NCBI RefSeq assembly: GCF_019279795.1
Contig: NC_056744.1
Location: 1,503,885,355 to 1,503,949,354, forward strand
Length of the DNA stretch: 64,000 bases
Direction of reading: 5' to 3'
Source: Protopterus annectens
Taxonomy: Eukaryota > Chordata > Ceratodontiformes > Protopteridae
A program made the position numbers and the translations under genes. The number at the start of each line of letters is the position of its first letter. Within the stretch, counting starts at the first letter, position 1. Below the pieces are notes generated by a model, which saw nothing but the letters and a program-made list of their open reading frames with translations, had not been told where the DNA came from and ran no database searches. Of this stretch, positions 1 through 9,920 are shown piece by piece.

Positions 1-1170
1 AGGGGAGCTCATCAAGCAGACGTCAGTCATGTTCAGGTAGCAACAGTGCATCTGACCATGGGCATGGATGTGCCAGTGCAACCTTTGGCAGAACCAGTTT
101 TCATGGTTGGGAATGACAACAATAAACTGCCATCTCTAGCATGCACAGTTCACACCTATCTGACATACCGAGATATCATGCTAGCACAGAGCTTGGCTGT
201 TTTCATGCAGACATTCGCATACCAATTTCACATGGAGGACCCCTACAGACACACACACAACAGTTAGATGGTTCAATAGTGCAGTTTAAAACTCATTTTG
301 TCTCACTGGCCATTTTTTGGTTTATCCAGATGTCTGCCTGCTTCTATTTCTTACTCACACGCACTCAATGACCTTTTGTGTCAACCTAGGCTTCCTGCCC
401 CCCAGCACCCTGTGCAAGTGATGATAACTGTGACATATCCCTGTCTTCTATCTTTTGGATTCAGGGATACGTAAGGTTTGTGTCTGATGCACAGGGTGCA
501 TAGCTGACTCACTGCTTAGCAGATCTGAGTTTGTGATGTTGAACTGGTAATTGTACCTTTGACTTATATTGGTCTTAGAAAGTTAGACAGTTGATAACAA
601 TTTTTTTCATCTTTATTGTTAATGATCTTGTGAGCATTGTGAAGTCTGAAACTACAATATGTTTCATTCATTTCTAATTCCTCTCTTTAATAATTTTCCA
701 GTACAAATGTATGGTGCTAAACTGAGGGCATGTAGTGACCATCACTACTTTGAGAGGTATGACTGTGTGAATCTTTGATGTGTGAGACCTACTACTTAAT
801 AATGTACACATGTGAGTCAAATAAGTCTCTGCTGTCACATGTTAAGGTAATTTCTGTACAAATCACACACCTTTTACTTTCTCACACTACCAAGTAACAA
901 AATTCAAGGATATGCCAGTCATTTATATTATTACACAGTACACTCCAGGTTCAGCACTTGCCTTGTAAATGCAGCAGTTGCAACAGTTTTAGTTCAGGGC
1001 TGACTCTGATGCAGGCAGTACACAGCCAATACATGGGTAGGTAAAGGCTGTGAGAGTTGCCTGGCATCAATGTTACTATATGTATGTGCATGGGAGGACA
1101 GTTTCAGGCCCTTTGGTGGTGAGTGAGTGTACTATGCATGGTCTCTTAGCCAATGTGAGGGCATATTGAG
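1..1170. other. Non-coding stretch, no gene seen
   Basis: AT-rich DNA without an open frame that looks coding. The two short frames at 46-371 overlap each other in different frames and show no domain. No tRNA-like box pair, inverted repeat or tandem array was found here. It may be the decayed 3' flank of the Harbinger copy that follows. Confidence 0.6.
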
Positions 1171-1185
1171 CATGCCTACATCTGT

Positions 1186-2363
1186 CTACACCCACAGCAG
1201 CTGCTGGATCCCCCTATGATGTCTCATCTGTGTGTGGCTATAGTGACCTTGGCATTGGTGGTGGGATGTATTGTGTGCTCCTTCCCCTTGTTGATCCTGC
1301 TGAAGCTGTTTTCTCAGGCTGATGTTGTGTACATGGCACATACTGTGAATATGCATGTCCATGGATTGTACTGCTGGGCTTCCCCAGATGTATCTAGGCA
1401 CCAGAACTGCTTCAGCATCCCAAACACACATGCTCTGATATTTCTAGTTTGAGTGTGTGCCTCATTATGGTGTTCTTCAGTGGGTGTGTATGCATTTCTA
1501 ATGGGTGTCATCAACCATGGTTTCAGTGCATAACCTGCAACCTCCAGTAAATGGGGATATCCCTCTAGTGAACATCTGATACATTTGGGAGGTGTGCCAG
1601 ATATATGAGCCATGGTAACTGCCAGGGTTGCCAACACACACATATACAAGATAATTTCTTTGGCATTACACATGACTTAGCAGTTAACAGAGTGAAATCC
1701 CTTTCTATTAATGTAGAACCTTCCCTGTTCCCAGGTGGTGCCTTAATTTTGATATGTGTGCAATCTATGGAACTCAGTACTTCAGGGTAGTGTGCTACAG
1801 GGTAGAACTCCTGCATATTTCTGACCCTCTCCTCAGGAGTACTGGGAAAATATATGTGGTCACTGGCATGTTGGAGCATAGCATTCAGGAATTGATGGAG
1901 GATCCTGGATGCTGATGCCCATGACACCCCTAGCATGTCCCCTGTTTGTCTCTGAAAGGTACCTGTAGCTAAGATTCTAAGTGTACACATACCTCTGTCG
2001 CCACTGGGATGGGTTCCCCTTGGTTTGCCCTTTGAGTTCCTGCAGTGCGTATCTATCTACCCTGTAGTGTTCTACAATTTCCACATCATGTAGACTGTGA
2101 TAAGTTACCCGGGGTCTGAAAACTCTTCTCCTTCTTGGCGTTGGTCTGTTATCAGCAGCAGCAGCATAGACTTCAATCTGTTGCACACACACATGAATTA
2201 AAACAACAGCAACCCCTAACATTGTTTCTGTGTAGACTCTTTTTCCATGGCTGTATTTGAATAGGTTTTGGAATTCACAAGGAAAACCAGCAGTGAGTCT
2301 ACATGGTTGCTTTATAGCTTGATGAATAGGTCCTCCATCTTGGATTGGTTGATTAGGATACAA
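1186..2363 (-). pseudogene. PIF/Harbinger transposase relic (HARBI1-like DDE nuclease)
   Basis: On the minus strand, successive frames encode the parts of a PIF/Harbinger transposase in the right order. First comes an arginine-rich N-terminal block (about 2000-2150) with FRPRVTYHSLHDVEIVEHY. A helix-turn-helix-like block follows with GTFQRQTGDMLGVS and SASRILHQFL. Then the first catalytic aspartate appears in SSIDCTHIKIKAP (about 1750-1790). Near 1490-1545 the second catalytic region is seen as VAGYALKPWLMTP, where the copy at 62-63 kb reads GDAGYALEPWLMTP, so this copy has V in place of D. The catalytic glutamate expected just before FGMLK is alanine (RNIRACVFGMLK, about 1410-1440). At least two frame changes break the gene. 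The enzyme would cut and paste its own element at TWA-type 3-bp targets. No terminal inverted repeat was found, so the element limits are unknown. The same family recurs at 62.2-63.2 kb. Confidence 0.88.
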
Positions 2364-3068
2364 TTCAGCTGCTTATGCTGTAATTAGCATGCCACAGTGT
2401 TTGCCTTGTTTTCATGGTGGTACGCACCGCTTACTGAATCCAAAATGGTGGTATGATATGCACACAGTGGAAATGGACCATGTGCTTTTGTTCTTGTTTA
2501 CTGACTTTCAGCAAAAGTATATTTTTGATTTACTTGATTGAAATTGAAAACAGTATATTTTAGTCTTACTCTATGCATAAGTTAGTGATTTATGCAATCC
2601 AGTCAAGGTTTATTTCATTCACTAGTAATCCAGACAAGGTTCATTATGTTCAGTGATGTAAATACTGACATAAGTAACATATTTTCCTGCATTGAGTAGT
2701 TTATAACCATTTTTCCTGCATGAGTGAAGCTACTGTGTTTTTAATAAAAAAGAAGAACCTGCATTTTCTTTTGAACTGAGTTTATCCAAAGTTGTAGTCG
2801 CATTCCATAGCATTGCTTGAAAGGGGAACCTGAGCTTTGATATTGCTATTTTAATAAGAAGTTGTAGTTGCAAAACTTTACAAATTTACACATAGTGAAA
2901 ACTGATTCTAGACAGTATACTGTCTAGCCTTTTAAAGACTGAAACACCTTGCTCCCTACTTAAGGCACTATTCTTGGAATAGACACTATACTTGAACTTT
3001 TGTATTCCGTTTATAGTATTTTCTCCTTTTTTCTGTCTGTCACAGACGACGGTACTGTATAAGAAACT
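2364..3068. other. Non-coding stretch, no gene seen
   Basis: AT-rich sequence with stop codons in all frames and no recognisable element. The short minus-strand frame at 2886-3071 has no domain and overlaps the next repeat, so it was not called. Confidence 0.55.
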
Positions 3069-3340
3069 CAAAGGAGGAAAATGCCTTGATAAAAAAAAAA
3101 AAAAAACACAATAACCAAACCAAACTGGGGCTCAGAAAAAAAAACAAACCCAAAGGAGAAAAATGCACACATATTTGTTTTGGTTATTGTTTTTTAATTG
3201 AAGCATTTTTCTCCTGAGGGTTTGTTATTAATTTTTTTTTAACCTCGGTTTGTTCTGGTTATTCATTTCTAATCGAGGCATTTTTCTCCTTTGGGTTAGT
3301 TTTTTTTTTTTTTTGAGCCCCAGTTTGTTTTGGATAATGG
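3069..3340. repeat. Foldback (inverted-repeat) element of about 270 bp
   Basis: The left part (about 3110-3166) reads CCAAACCAAACTGGGGCTC, then an A-run, AAACCCAAAGGAGAAAAATGC. The right part (about 3279-3333) is its reverse complement: GCATTTTTCTCCTTTGGGTT, then a T-run, GAGCCCCAGTTTGTTTTGG. Between them the block TGGTTATT ... TTAATTGAAGCATTTTTCTCC occurs again in altered form (3180-3215 and 3250-3290), so the unit is internally repeated as well as inverted. No coding capacity. It may be a MITE or foldback relic of a DNA transposon. The family is not recognised and no clear target duplication was found. Confidence 0.7.
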
Positions 3341-3960
3341 TAGTACTTTATTTCAGGAGTTCAGCTTCACAGTGGTGCCACCATATAATATCATATCTTT
3401 ACAGAAGTCACTCAGTGAGCAACTGAAATGAATAGTGTACAGACTTCTGCTGTTAGGTATTACATTAATTTTGCAGTTATATTTTTTACCAAAGACTTAC
3501 ATACACATAAATATATTTCTGAAGCAGACATCCTTCTGTAGAGTGGATGAGATGCTTTCCATACTACAGGGAGTAGGTAGTATGTGGGATATCTCTAAAT
3601 CCTAAACATTAACTACACATATTCCCATTTGGATTGTATGGTTGTATTAAAGGCCTAATTTCAAAAGTTAGGAAAAAGCTGTACATGTATGTAATCTTCA
3701 GTTTAAAATAATGCACCACAAACATGCTAATAAACAATGCATAATATTTCAAGATATTGAAAACATAGCTACATGTTTATGTACTAGCAACACACTTAGT
3801 TACAAATTCATTTACAAGATAAATAATAAAAATAGCCCTGGGTAGTGCCAATGTAAAGTAAATATATAAGTAAATATCAGTCTATTGCAAATATAATCCA
3901 TACACTTCTATTAAGAATTTAAAATGTTCGACAGGTGTTCACCATAAGGATCACTGCTAT
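3341..3960. other. AT-rich non-coding spacer
   Basis: Very AT-rich sequence with no open frame, repeat array or RNA-like structure that I can support. It may contain the untranslated leader of the LINE that follows. Confidence 0.5.
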
Positions 3961-3965
3961 GGTAT

Positions 3966-6900
3966 ATTTCCTTATGCATGGGGAGTTAGCCACAGGTGAA
4001 TATCTATACTCAGCATCCCATTCGAGCTACATATATTAACCCCAGAACTAAATATTATCAAAAACTCTTACTAAAACTCCAGGGATTTGCAATCAGATTA
4101 CAGCCTAACCTTATAATTGATGGGGACATTCACCCTAACCCAGGTCCAAGCCCACCTGATGTAACCGGCCGCAGAAATAGCACCCCTACTAGCCTGCAAA
4201 ACCTAAACAAACCCTCCAGCTCACTCCTAGTCTGTCACCTAAACATTAGAAGTATAAATAATAAAATTCATTACTTGCATGCCCTCTTGGCTGTACATTC
4301 CCCTGATGTACTGTGCCTTACCGAACCCTGGCTCAAACCTACTACTACTGATAATGAGGTTATACCTCCAGGTTATTATATATTAAGACTAGATTGCATC
4401 GCTAGGAAGGGAGGGGGGTAGCCATTTTGTATAAATCCGCACTAGATGTAACCAAATCTAGTACTCCACATGCCTCACTAACTAATAATGCAGAAATACT
4501 TATTACTAGGTTATAAATCAATAAACACAAATATATAAACATTGTGTGCATCTATATTCCTCCAGGTAACAACACAAATACCCTGGAGGGCATCCTCCAA
4601 TGGTTGTCCATAAACTGCCCCCAAGAAACCATTGTTTTTGGGGACTTTAATATCGACTGGAACACCTGTTCCACAGACTTCCCTACCACCCACATAAATT
4701 TATATAGCTTTACCTGGGTTATATCATCCCCCACTAGAATCAGTAAGCCTAACAACAAAGTATTCTAGACTGGATTCTAATAAACAACCAACCCCATATG
4801 TATAAAGCAGGCACCCAACCTGAGGACATAAGCGATCACTTCCTCACCCATAAACTCAGGCAAAAAAATGACATCCCTCAACTATCCACCTTCAAAACTA
4901 TAAGGAGCAATAAGAACTTTAATCAAACTAAATTCCAAGATGAACTTAACTCATGCGACTGGGCTGACTTAAAACTGCTTCCACTAGATGAAGCAGTTTC
5001 AAACTTTAACTCTAAGTTTCTTGCTATTCTAGATAACTATGCTCCCAAACGTACTATCAGAATCAATAATAAAGTAGCACTGTGGCTGTCAAAAGATACC
5101 AGACAAAAAAATCATATGCAGAAATAAAGTGTGGTCCTCCTGGAGAACCACTAAATCCCCAAAGAACCACCTTATATATAAACAACTAAGGAATGATACA
5201 AAGAAGTCTATTATGCTAGACAAAAAAAAACTATTACAATCCCTTGCCAACAAACTAGCTCCCAATAGCCTAAGTCCTATCAATCCCACACCCAATAATC
5301 ATATCCTCTTCAACTTTATGCCAGTACCAACATCATTTATTAGGTCACTAGTCAAGAAACTGAAACCTACCACCTTTTCGGCAGACCTACTACCTACAGA
5401 GTATCTCCAAAAGCCGCTGATGAAATAGCATATCCCATTTCAGTACTAATTAATAGATCTATTGTTGAAGCTTATATCCCCTCTATCTTGAAAATCTCCC
5501 ACATTATTCCTCTCAATAAAGGGGGAAATTCTACTGAACTCTCAAATTACAGGTCTATAGCCATCCTGCCATCCTTGGCTAAAATTATGGAAAAATGTAT
5601 CCATAAACAACTCCTAGCCTATCTTAATCTGAACAATCTCCTACCTCCCTCCCTCCCAGCATGGATTTAGACCTTACCATAGTACAACTTCAGCCCTTCT
5701 TTCCTTCTCTCACACAATAAATCAAAATCGTAACAACAACAAGCTTTCCTCTGCCCTCTTCCGAGACCAATCCAAGGCATTTGACATGGTAAACCACCAG
5801 CTACTCTTAGGGACACTAAAAACACTCTCCATAGATAACCTAGCAATTAGCTGGTTTCATTCCTATCTAAGTGGCAGACAACAAGCTGTACTATGGAAGG
5901 ATAACTTATCTTCCCTATTACCAATCTCCCTTGGAGTCCCCCAGGGGTCTATATTAGGCCCCTGTCCTATTCTCCATCCTCATTAACGATCTGTATAAAG
6001 TCATCCCAAATGCAACTTGCATTCAGTATACAGATGACTCAACCCTAATCTGTGCTGCTACCTCCCCCACAGTCTTACAGTTTTTATCCCAAAGCACCTT
6101 CAACAAAGTAGAAAACTGGCTCACTGGTCGCTGTCTACTCTTAAACCCAAATAAAACTAATCTGTTACTCTTCATTCCCACTTGTAAGGTCCCTTTACCA
6201 TCACTTACCATAAAATCTAACAATGGCACCATCATTTCCCCAGAACCAAGTACTAAACTACTAGGTGTAATAATCTACAATAATTTTAAGTTTGATGCTC
6301 ACGTCGACAAAACTATTAAAACAGTTAATAAGAAACTAGGCTCTTTATATAAGATTAAACAATTCCTAACCCCATCAGCTAGAACTGTGATTGCCTGTAC
6401 ACATTTGCTATCAACCCTTCTTTGTGCCTCACCTATCTTCACAAACCTAAGCAAATCTGACCTCAATAAACTCACTAGCTGCTACAATAATATTGCCAGA
6501 TTTTCCACAGGTTCAGCATATAGAACACATCACTGTCTAAACCTTAAATCACTAGGCTGGCTAGAACTACCATGCCAACTTCAATATAACCAATTAATAG
6601 TTGTTCACAAAGTTCTCTACCAACCAGACAGCACACCCATAATGAAACATATTATCACCCCCTACAGTAACCTAATATCACTCTGCTCCTCCAACAGAAC
6701 ACTTGTACAGACTGTTAAAACAAACAATTCAGCTGGTGAATCACTATTTACCAACTCTGTTGGCAAAACCTGGAACTTACTTCCTGCGGCACTCACTACA
6801 GTCCCCTGCTTAACTCAATTCAAAATATCTCTTAAAAAAACACCTAAAAATGCATTGGCTATGTCCCTGTACAAACCCTGACTAATCCCTCCACAAATAC

Positions 6901-7262
6901 TATCTATAAATTAAAACGTTGCTACATGTAGAAACTTTCATTGTTATTCCTCTGATACATTAACTGATTTAGAAGATTGATTACATCTCTCTTACCTACT
7001 GGAAAGTACTACGGAAAAGATGATAATTTGGCACAACCATGTACCACTAAAAATGTATGCGTTCTCCTTAAAAGTTAATAATTTCTAAATATTTCCTGTA
7101 TGTATTCCAGAAAACCTTGAATATGCACGTATCTTGTACAAATGTCCATTTTGTAATATTTCACTGTATGTATCCATGTAAGTATGTCTGGAGCTCTTCT
7201 CCCCAGGCCTCCACTGAAAATGGACCTATATCCAGTCGGACTTTCCCAGTTAACAAATGTAA
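3966..7262 (+). mobile_element. L2/Rex1-like non-LTR retrotransposon (LINE), long but broken
   Basis: One LINE with ORF2 parts in order but in several frames. An N-terminal piece (3996-4421) carries DGDIHPNPGP, like the 2A-type motif near the start of ORF2 in CR1/L2-group elements, then an APE endonuclease start (HLNIRSINNK, LCLTEPWLKP). The endonuclease continues at 4544-4768 with VFGDFNIDWN. Reverse transcriptase parts are IIPLNKGGNSTELSNYRSIA (5488-5570), KAFDMVNHQLL (about 5775), GVPQGSILGP (about 5935) and YTDDSTL (about 6030, in place of the usual FADD). The C-terminal region (6387-6881) has the SLGWLELP and VGKTWNLLPAAL blocks typical of L2/Rex1-type ORF2. ORF1 is not seen, so the copy is probably 5'-truncated. 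The frame is lost near 4420, and again around 4510, 4768, 5127, 5428 and 5670. The 3' end near 7225-7262 reads GGACTTTCCCAGTTAACAAA, and the V-SINE at 14 kb shares it. Confidence 0.87.
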
Positions 7263-7505
7263 AATAAATTTGTTTGTTTGTGTCTGTCGGCTTTTCCCAG
7301 TTAGGGGTCGCCACAGCGGAACTCCGGTCTGCTAATGATTGGTAGTAGATTTTTACGTACCGGGTTACCAGCCCTGACGCACAACCTTCAACGAAGGCAC
7401 GCCCCATTCACGTATGCCTCCACACAGAAGACGCTCTAGCTGAGAATTGAACAGGACAATGTCTTGCTATGAGGCGACAACGCTACCGCAGCACCACCAC
7501 CGAAA
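7262..7505 (-). mobile_element. tRNA-headed SINE with V-SINE/L2-type tail
   Basis: On the minus strand the element starts with a tRNA-like head (GCTGCGGTAGCGTTGTCGCC with a box-B-like GTTCAATTCTC) and has the middle block TCTTCTGTGTGGAGGCATAC. It ends with TTCCGCTGTGGCGACCCCTA, then GGGAAAAGCCGACAGACAC and AAACAAACAAA. The tail matches the 3' end I recall for zebrafish DANA and other V-SINE superfamily members (CGCTGTGGCGACCCC ... AAGCCGAAA). Its A-rich tail abuts the 3' tail of the LINE at 3966-7262, head to tail in opposite orientations. Two more copies lie at 30.3 and 39.3 kb. It would be transcribed by RNA polymerase III and mobilised by an L2-type LINE. Confidence 0.82.
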
Positions 7506-9585
7506 TACACTCCTGACCAGACTTCTTGAGCAGATGGAAATCTTTTGTTTTCTACATCAAGAGGCAAACTTTTCTTAACTCTTATTCTAAGTATCTTCTG
7601 AGTCCCATGTTATTTATCTCTGAGAAAAGAACACCAGCAGACAAATTATCCTTGATATTACAACCTTCTGTTTGACAGAGAACCACCACATATGCTCCTG
7701 CAAGTACTGCAGAAACTTTCAAGGAGGAATCCCTACTGTTTCATACCTACAACCTAACCTTAGAGCCTTCCTGGGCTATAAGAAAAGCCTACAACTGGGG
7801 CATCATTGGAAGACTGCTCTGCTAACAATTGTAGAACCTTATACTAGTTGTCATAGGAACAGAAGCTCTGTGATGAAAAAAGTACCATTACAGAAAACTG
7901 AAAAGACTGAAAAGCACATTGTAAAAGTCATAGAGCTGGGAGTAGCCCCATTATGAAATGGTGCATCAGATTACATTTTTTTTATGTAAAAGCATGTTAC
8001 TTTATGTTTTAGTTTGCTACTGAGGATTTCCTCATGGAATTTTTCTTGAAGTTGTGACATTCTGCTGTTACATCATAAAGAATTTCATAGACTCATACTA
8101 GCCAATTTATCCAAGACAATGTTAGAAGTCCAAGCACTGTAAATTCCATGATGTATCTTCTCTATATATAAGGGTCTAAGAACGCAGCATAGGGGAAGCC
8201 CATCCATTTATCATAGCTAGTCTTAAACTCATTAACACTTATGTGGTGTAGAATATTTCACCTCTTACAGCCTTCCCACATCCTTACATTCACAGCAATT
8301 TTCTGAAAAAACAACTTAAAAAGCATAAGATAATCAATACTTTTCTACAGCAGGACATCCTATATTAACAATCTAGTGTCATTTTATTAATAAATCCTTG
8401 CTCTTTCTAATTCTGCCTATTATAAGCTGGTAAGTCACTTACTTCAAAGTCAGACCCAAGAAAGGTCAGGATGCCATAAGGAGCTATGGCTATTAACACA
8501 AGTATACAAAAAAGGAGCTATAGCCCTGAGCTTTGCAACTACTTTGATGTGGAGTCAAATCACAGTGGACTAAACCCAAAATACATCATTGCATAAATTT
8601 GTAGACAACCTGCTATATTTCCATATTAGAAAAAAATGTACTGGAAAGGCATTTTGTCAGCTATGTGCTGCAGATGACCACCTTACTTTAAGGATTAACA
8701 CGTATACTGCAATGCAGAGTCCATAATATAATAAGAAAAAAGTAAAGTAAAATGAGAAGAAAGGATGAAAGCTGGTTACAACTTTAGTTACAAGTCAAGG
8801 AAGAAAAATAACATGACAGCTAACTTGCATCCTGATGGACAGATTAATTAAAATATATAATCATCACTAACTGAAATCTCATGATGAAACATTTGTGAAT
8901 TGGGAAGCCAGAAATGTGGTCCACCCCTGTATGGCTTTATGGGGGTGGGGTAGGGTGTTGGGGGGTGTATACTCTATGTCTGAGGAAGCAGCTTCAGTTG
9001 TTACAGAACACATAACCGGAATACAGAAGGGAATAATCATGTTAACAAGTCTTGTATATACCAGCATCTTCATCACAAATACTGCTTTTTCTTTTCTTTT
9101 TTAAGAGTTATTTTATGCATTTTTTTAAAATCATCAATTTCACCTTTATTCAGATACACACAGCTATAATGTAAATGTTGTATGTTCAGATACAACTAAT
9201 TAATTGCTCAAAACAAAAGTATAATACCATGGAAAAGAAAATAAATACAACAAATTAACATTAAATTGACAATGATGTAGAATTATTCAACAGGACTGGT
9301 GATTGTACCCTACCTTAGCCCATCTAAGAGTACATTATACCAAACAATGTAAAATATGTTCCAAAGTTCTCTTAACAAAGACAAGTATTTATGATATAAG
9401 TGAACACATTCTGCTTTTTCTTGTAGGATTTCATCATTACTTTAAGCTACAAATAATTTTCCTTATGTTCAGACATCATATTTTAAAAAAATATTTGGTG
9501 TCACCAAGAACCCATTTGCAAGTTTATCAGACTGTCTTACTTGTCTTATATTGATACAACTCTTACAGCAGGTGGAGGATCAATG
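7506..9585. other. Non-coding stretch, no gene seen
   Basis: AT-rich sequence. The open frame at 7672-7956 has no recognisable domain. A short piece at about 8970-8995 (TCTGAGGAAGCAGCTTCAG) resembles the GAGGAAGC hairpin near the 3' ends of some Penelope-like elements, but the rest is too decayed to assign. Confidence 0.5.
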
Positions 9586-9589
9586 CCCC

Positions 9590-9920
9590 TAGCCCGGTAA
9601 GCTAGAGTTATTTGGCTATGTCTGTTAAAAGTCTGGAAAATTTAAGTGCAAACAGAGGGAGTACATATTAATTCTGAAATTGCGGTATCTCAGATTATTC
9701 CAACTCTGAATAAAATATAAAATAAACCAAGCAATGTTAATACTGAGCAAGTGTTTAATAAAACAGAGTTTTCAGGGCAAACAAACCCTTCATCAGTGTA
9801 TAGATCTCAGATTATTCCCCCATCTCTGAGGGAGAACAGTCTTGGAGTTAATATGTAAAAGTTACAGGGCACTTGGATGTCTGCTTCCCACATCTGAGAG
9901 CGCACTGTGGTGAATGATTC
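9590..9920 (-). repeat. Fossil retroelement tail with hammerhead-like core
   Basis: On the minus strand 9796-9768 reads CTGATGA, then AGGG, a short loop, CCCT, then GAAAAC. This is the conserved CUGAUGA / stem II / GAAA arrangement of a hammerhead ribozyme. The block GTTTTATTAAACACTTGCTC follows. A CTGATGAAGGG-type 3' end is typical of some Penelope-like elements, several of which are known to carry hammerhead motifs. I could not find convincing stems I and III, so catalytic activity is not claimed. The limits are approximate, and a CR1 3' end begins next to it. Confidence 0.45.

Noticed and set aside
7672-7956. 94-codon open frame
   Set aside because: Chance frame in non-coding DNA with no recognisable domain.
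8970-8995. A second Penelope-like 3' end
   Set aside because: Only one short hairpin-like match (CTGAGGAAGCAGCTTCAG). No coding or flanking support.
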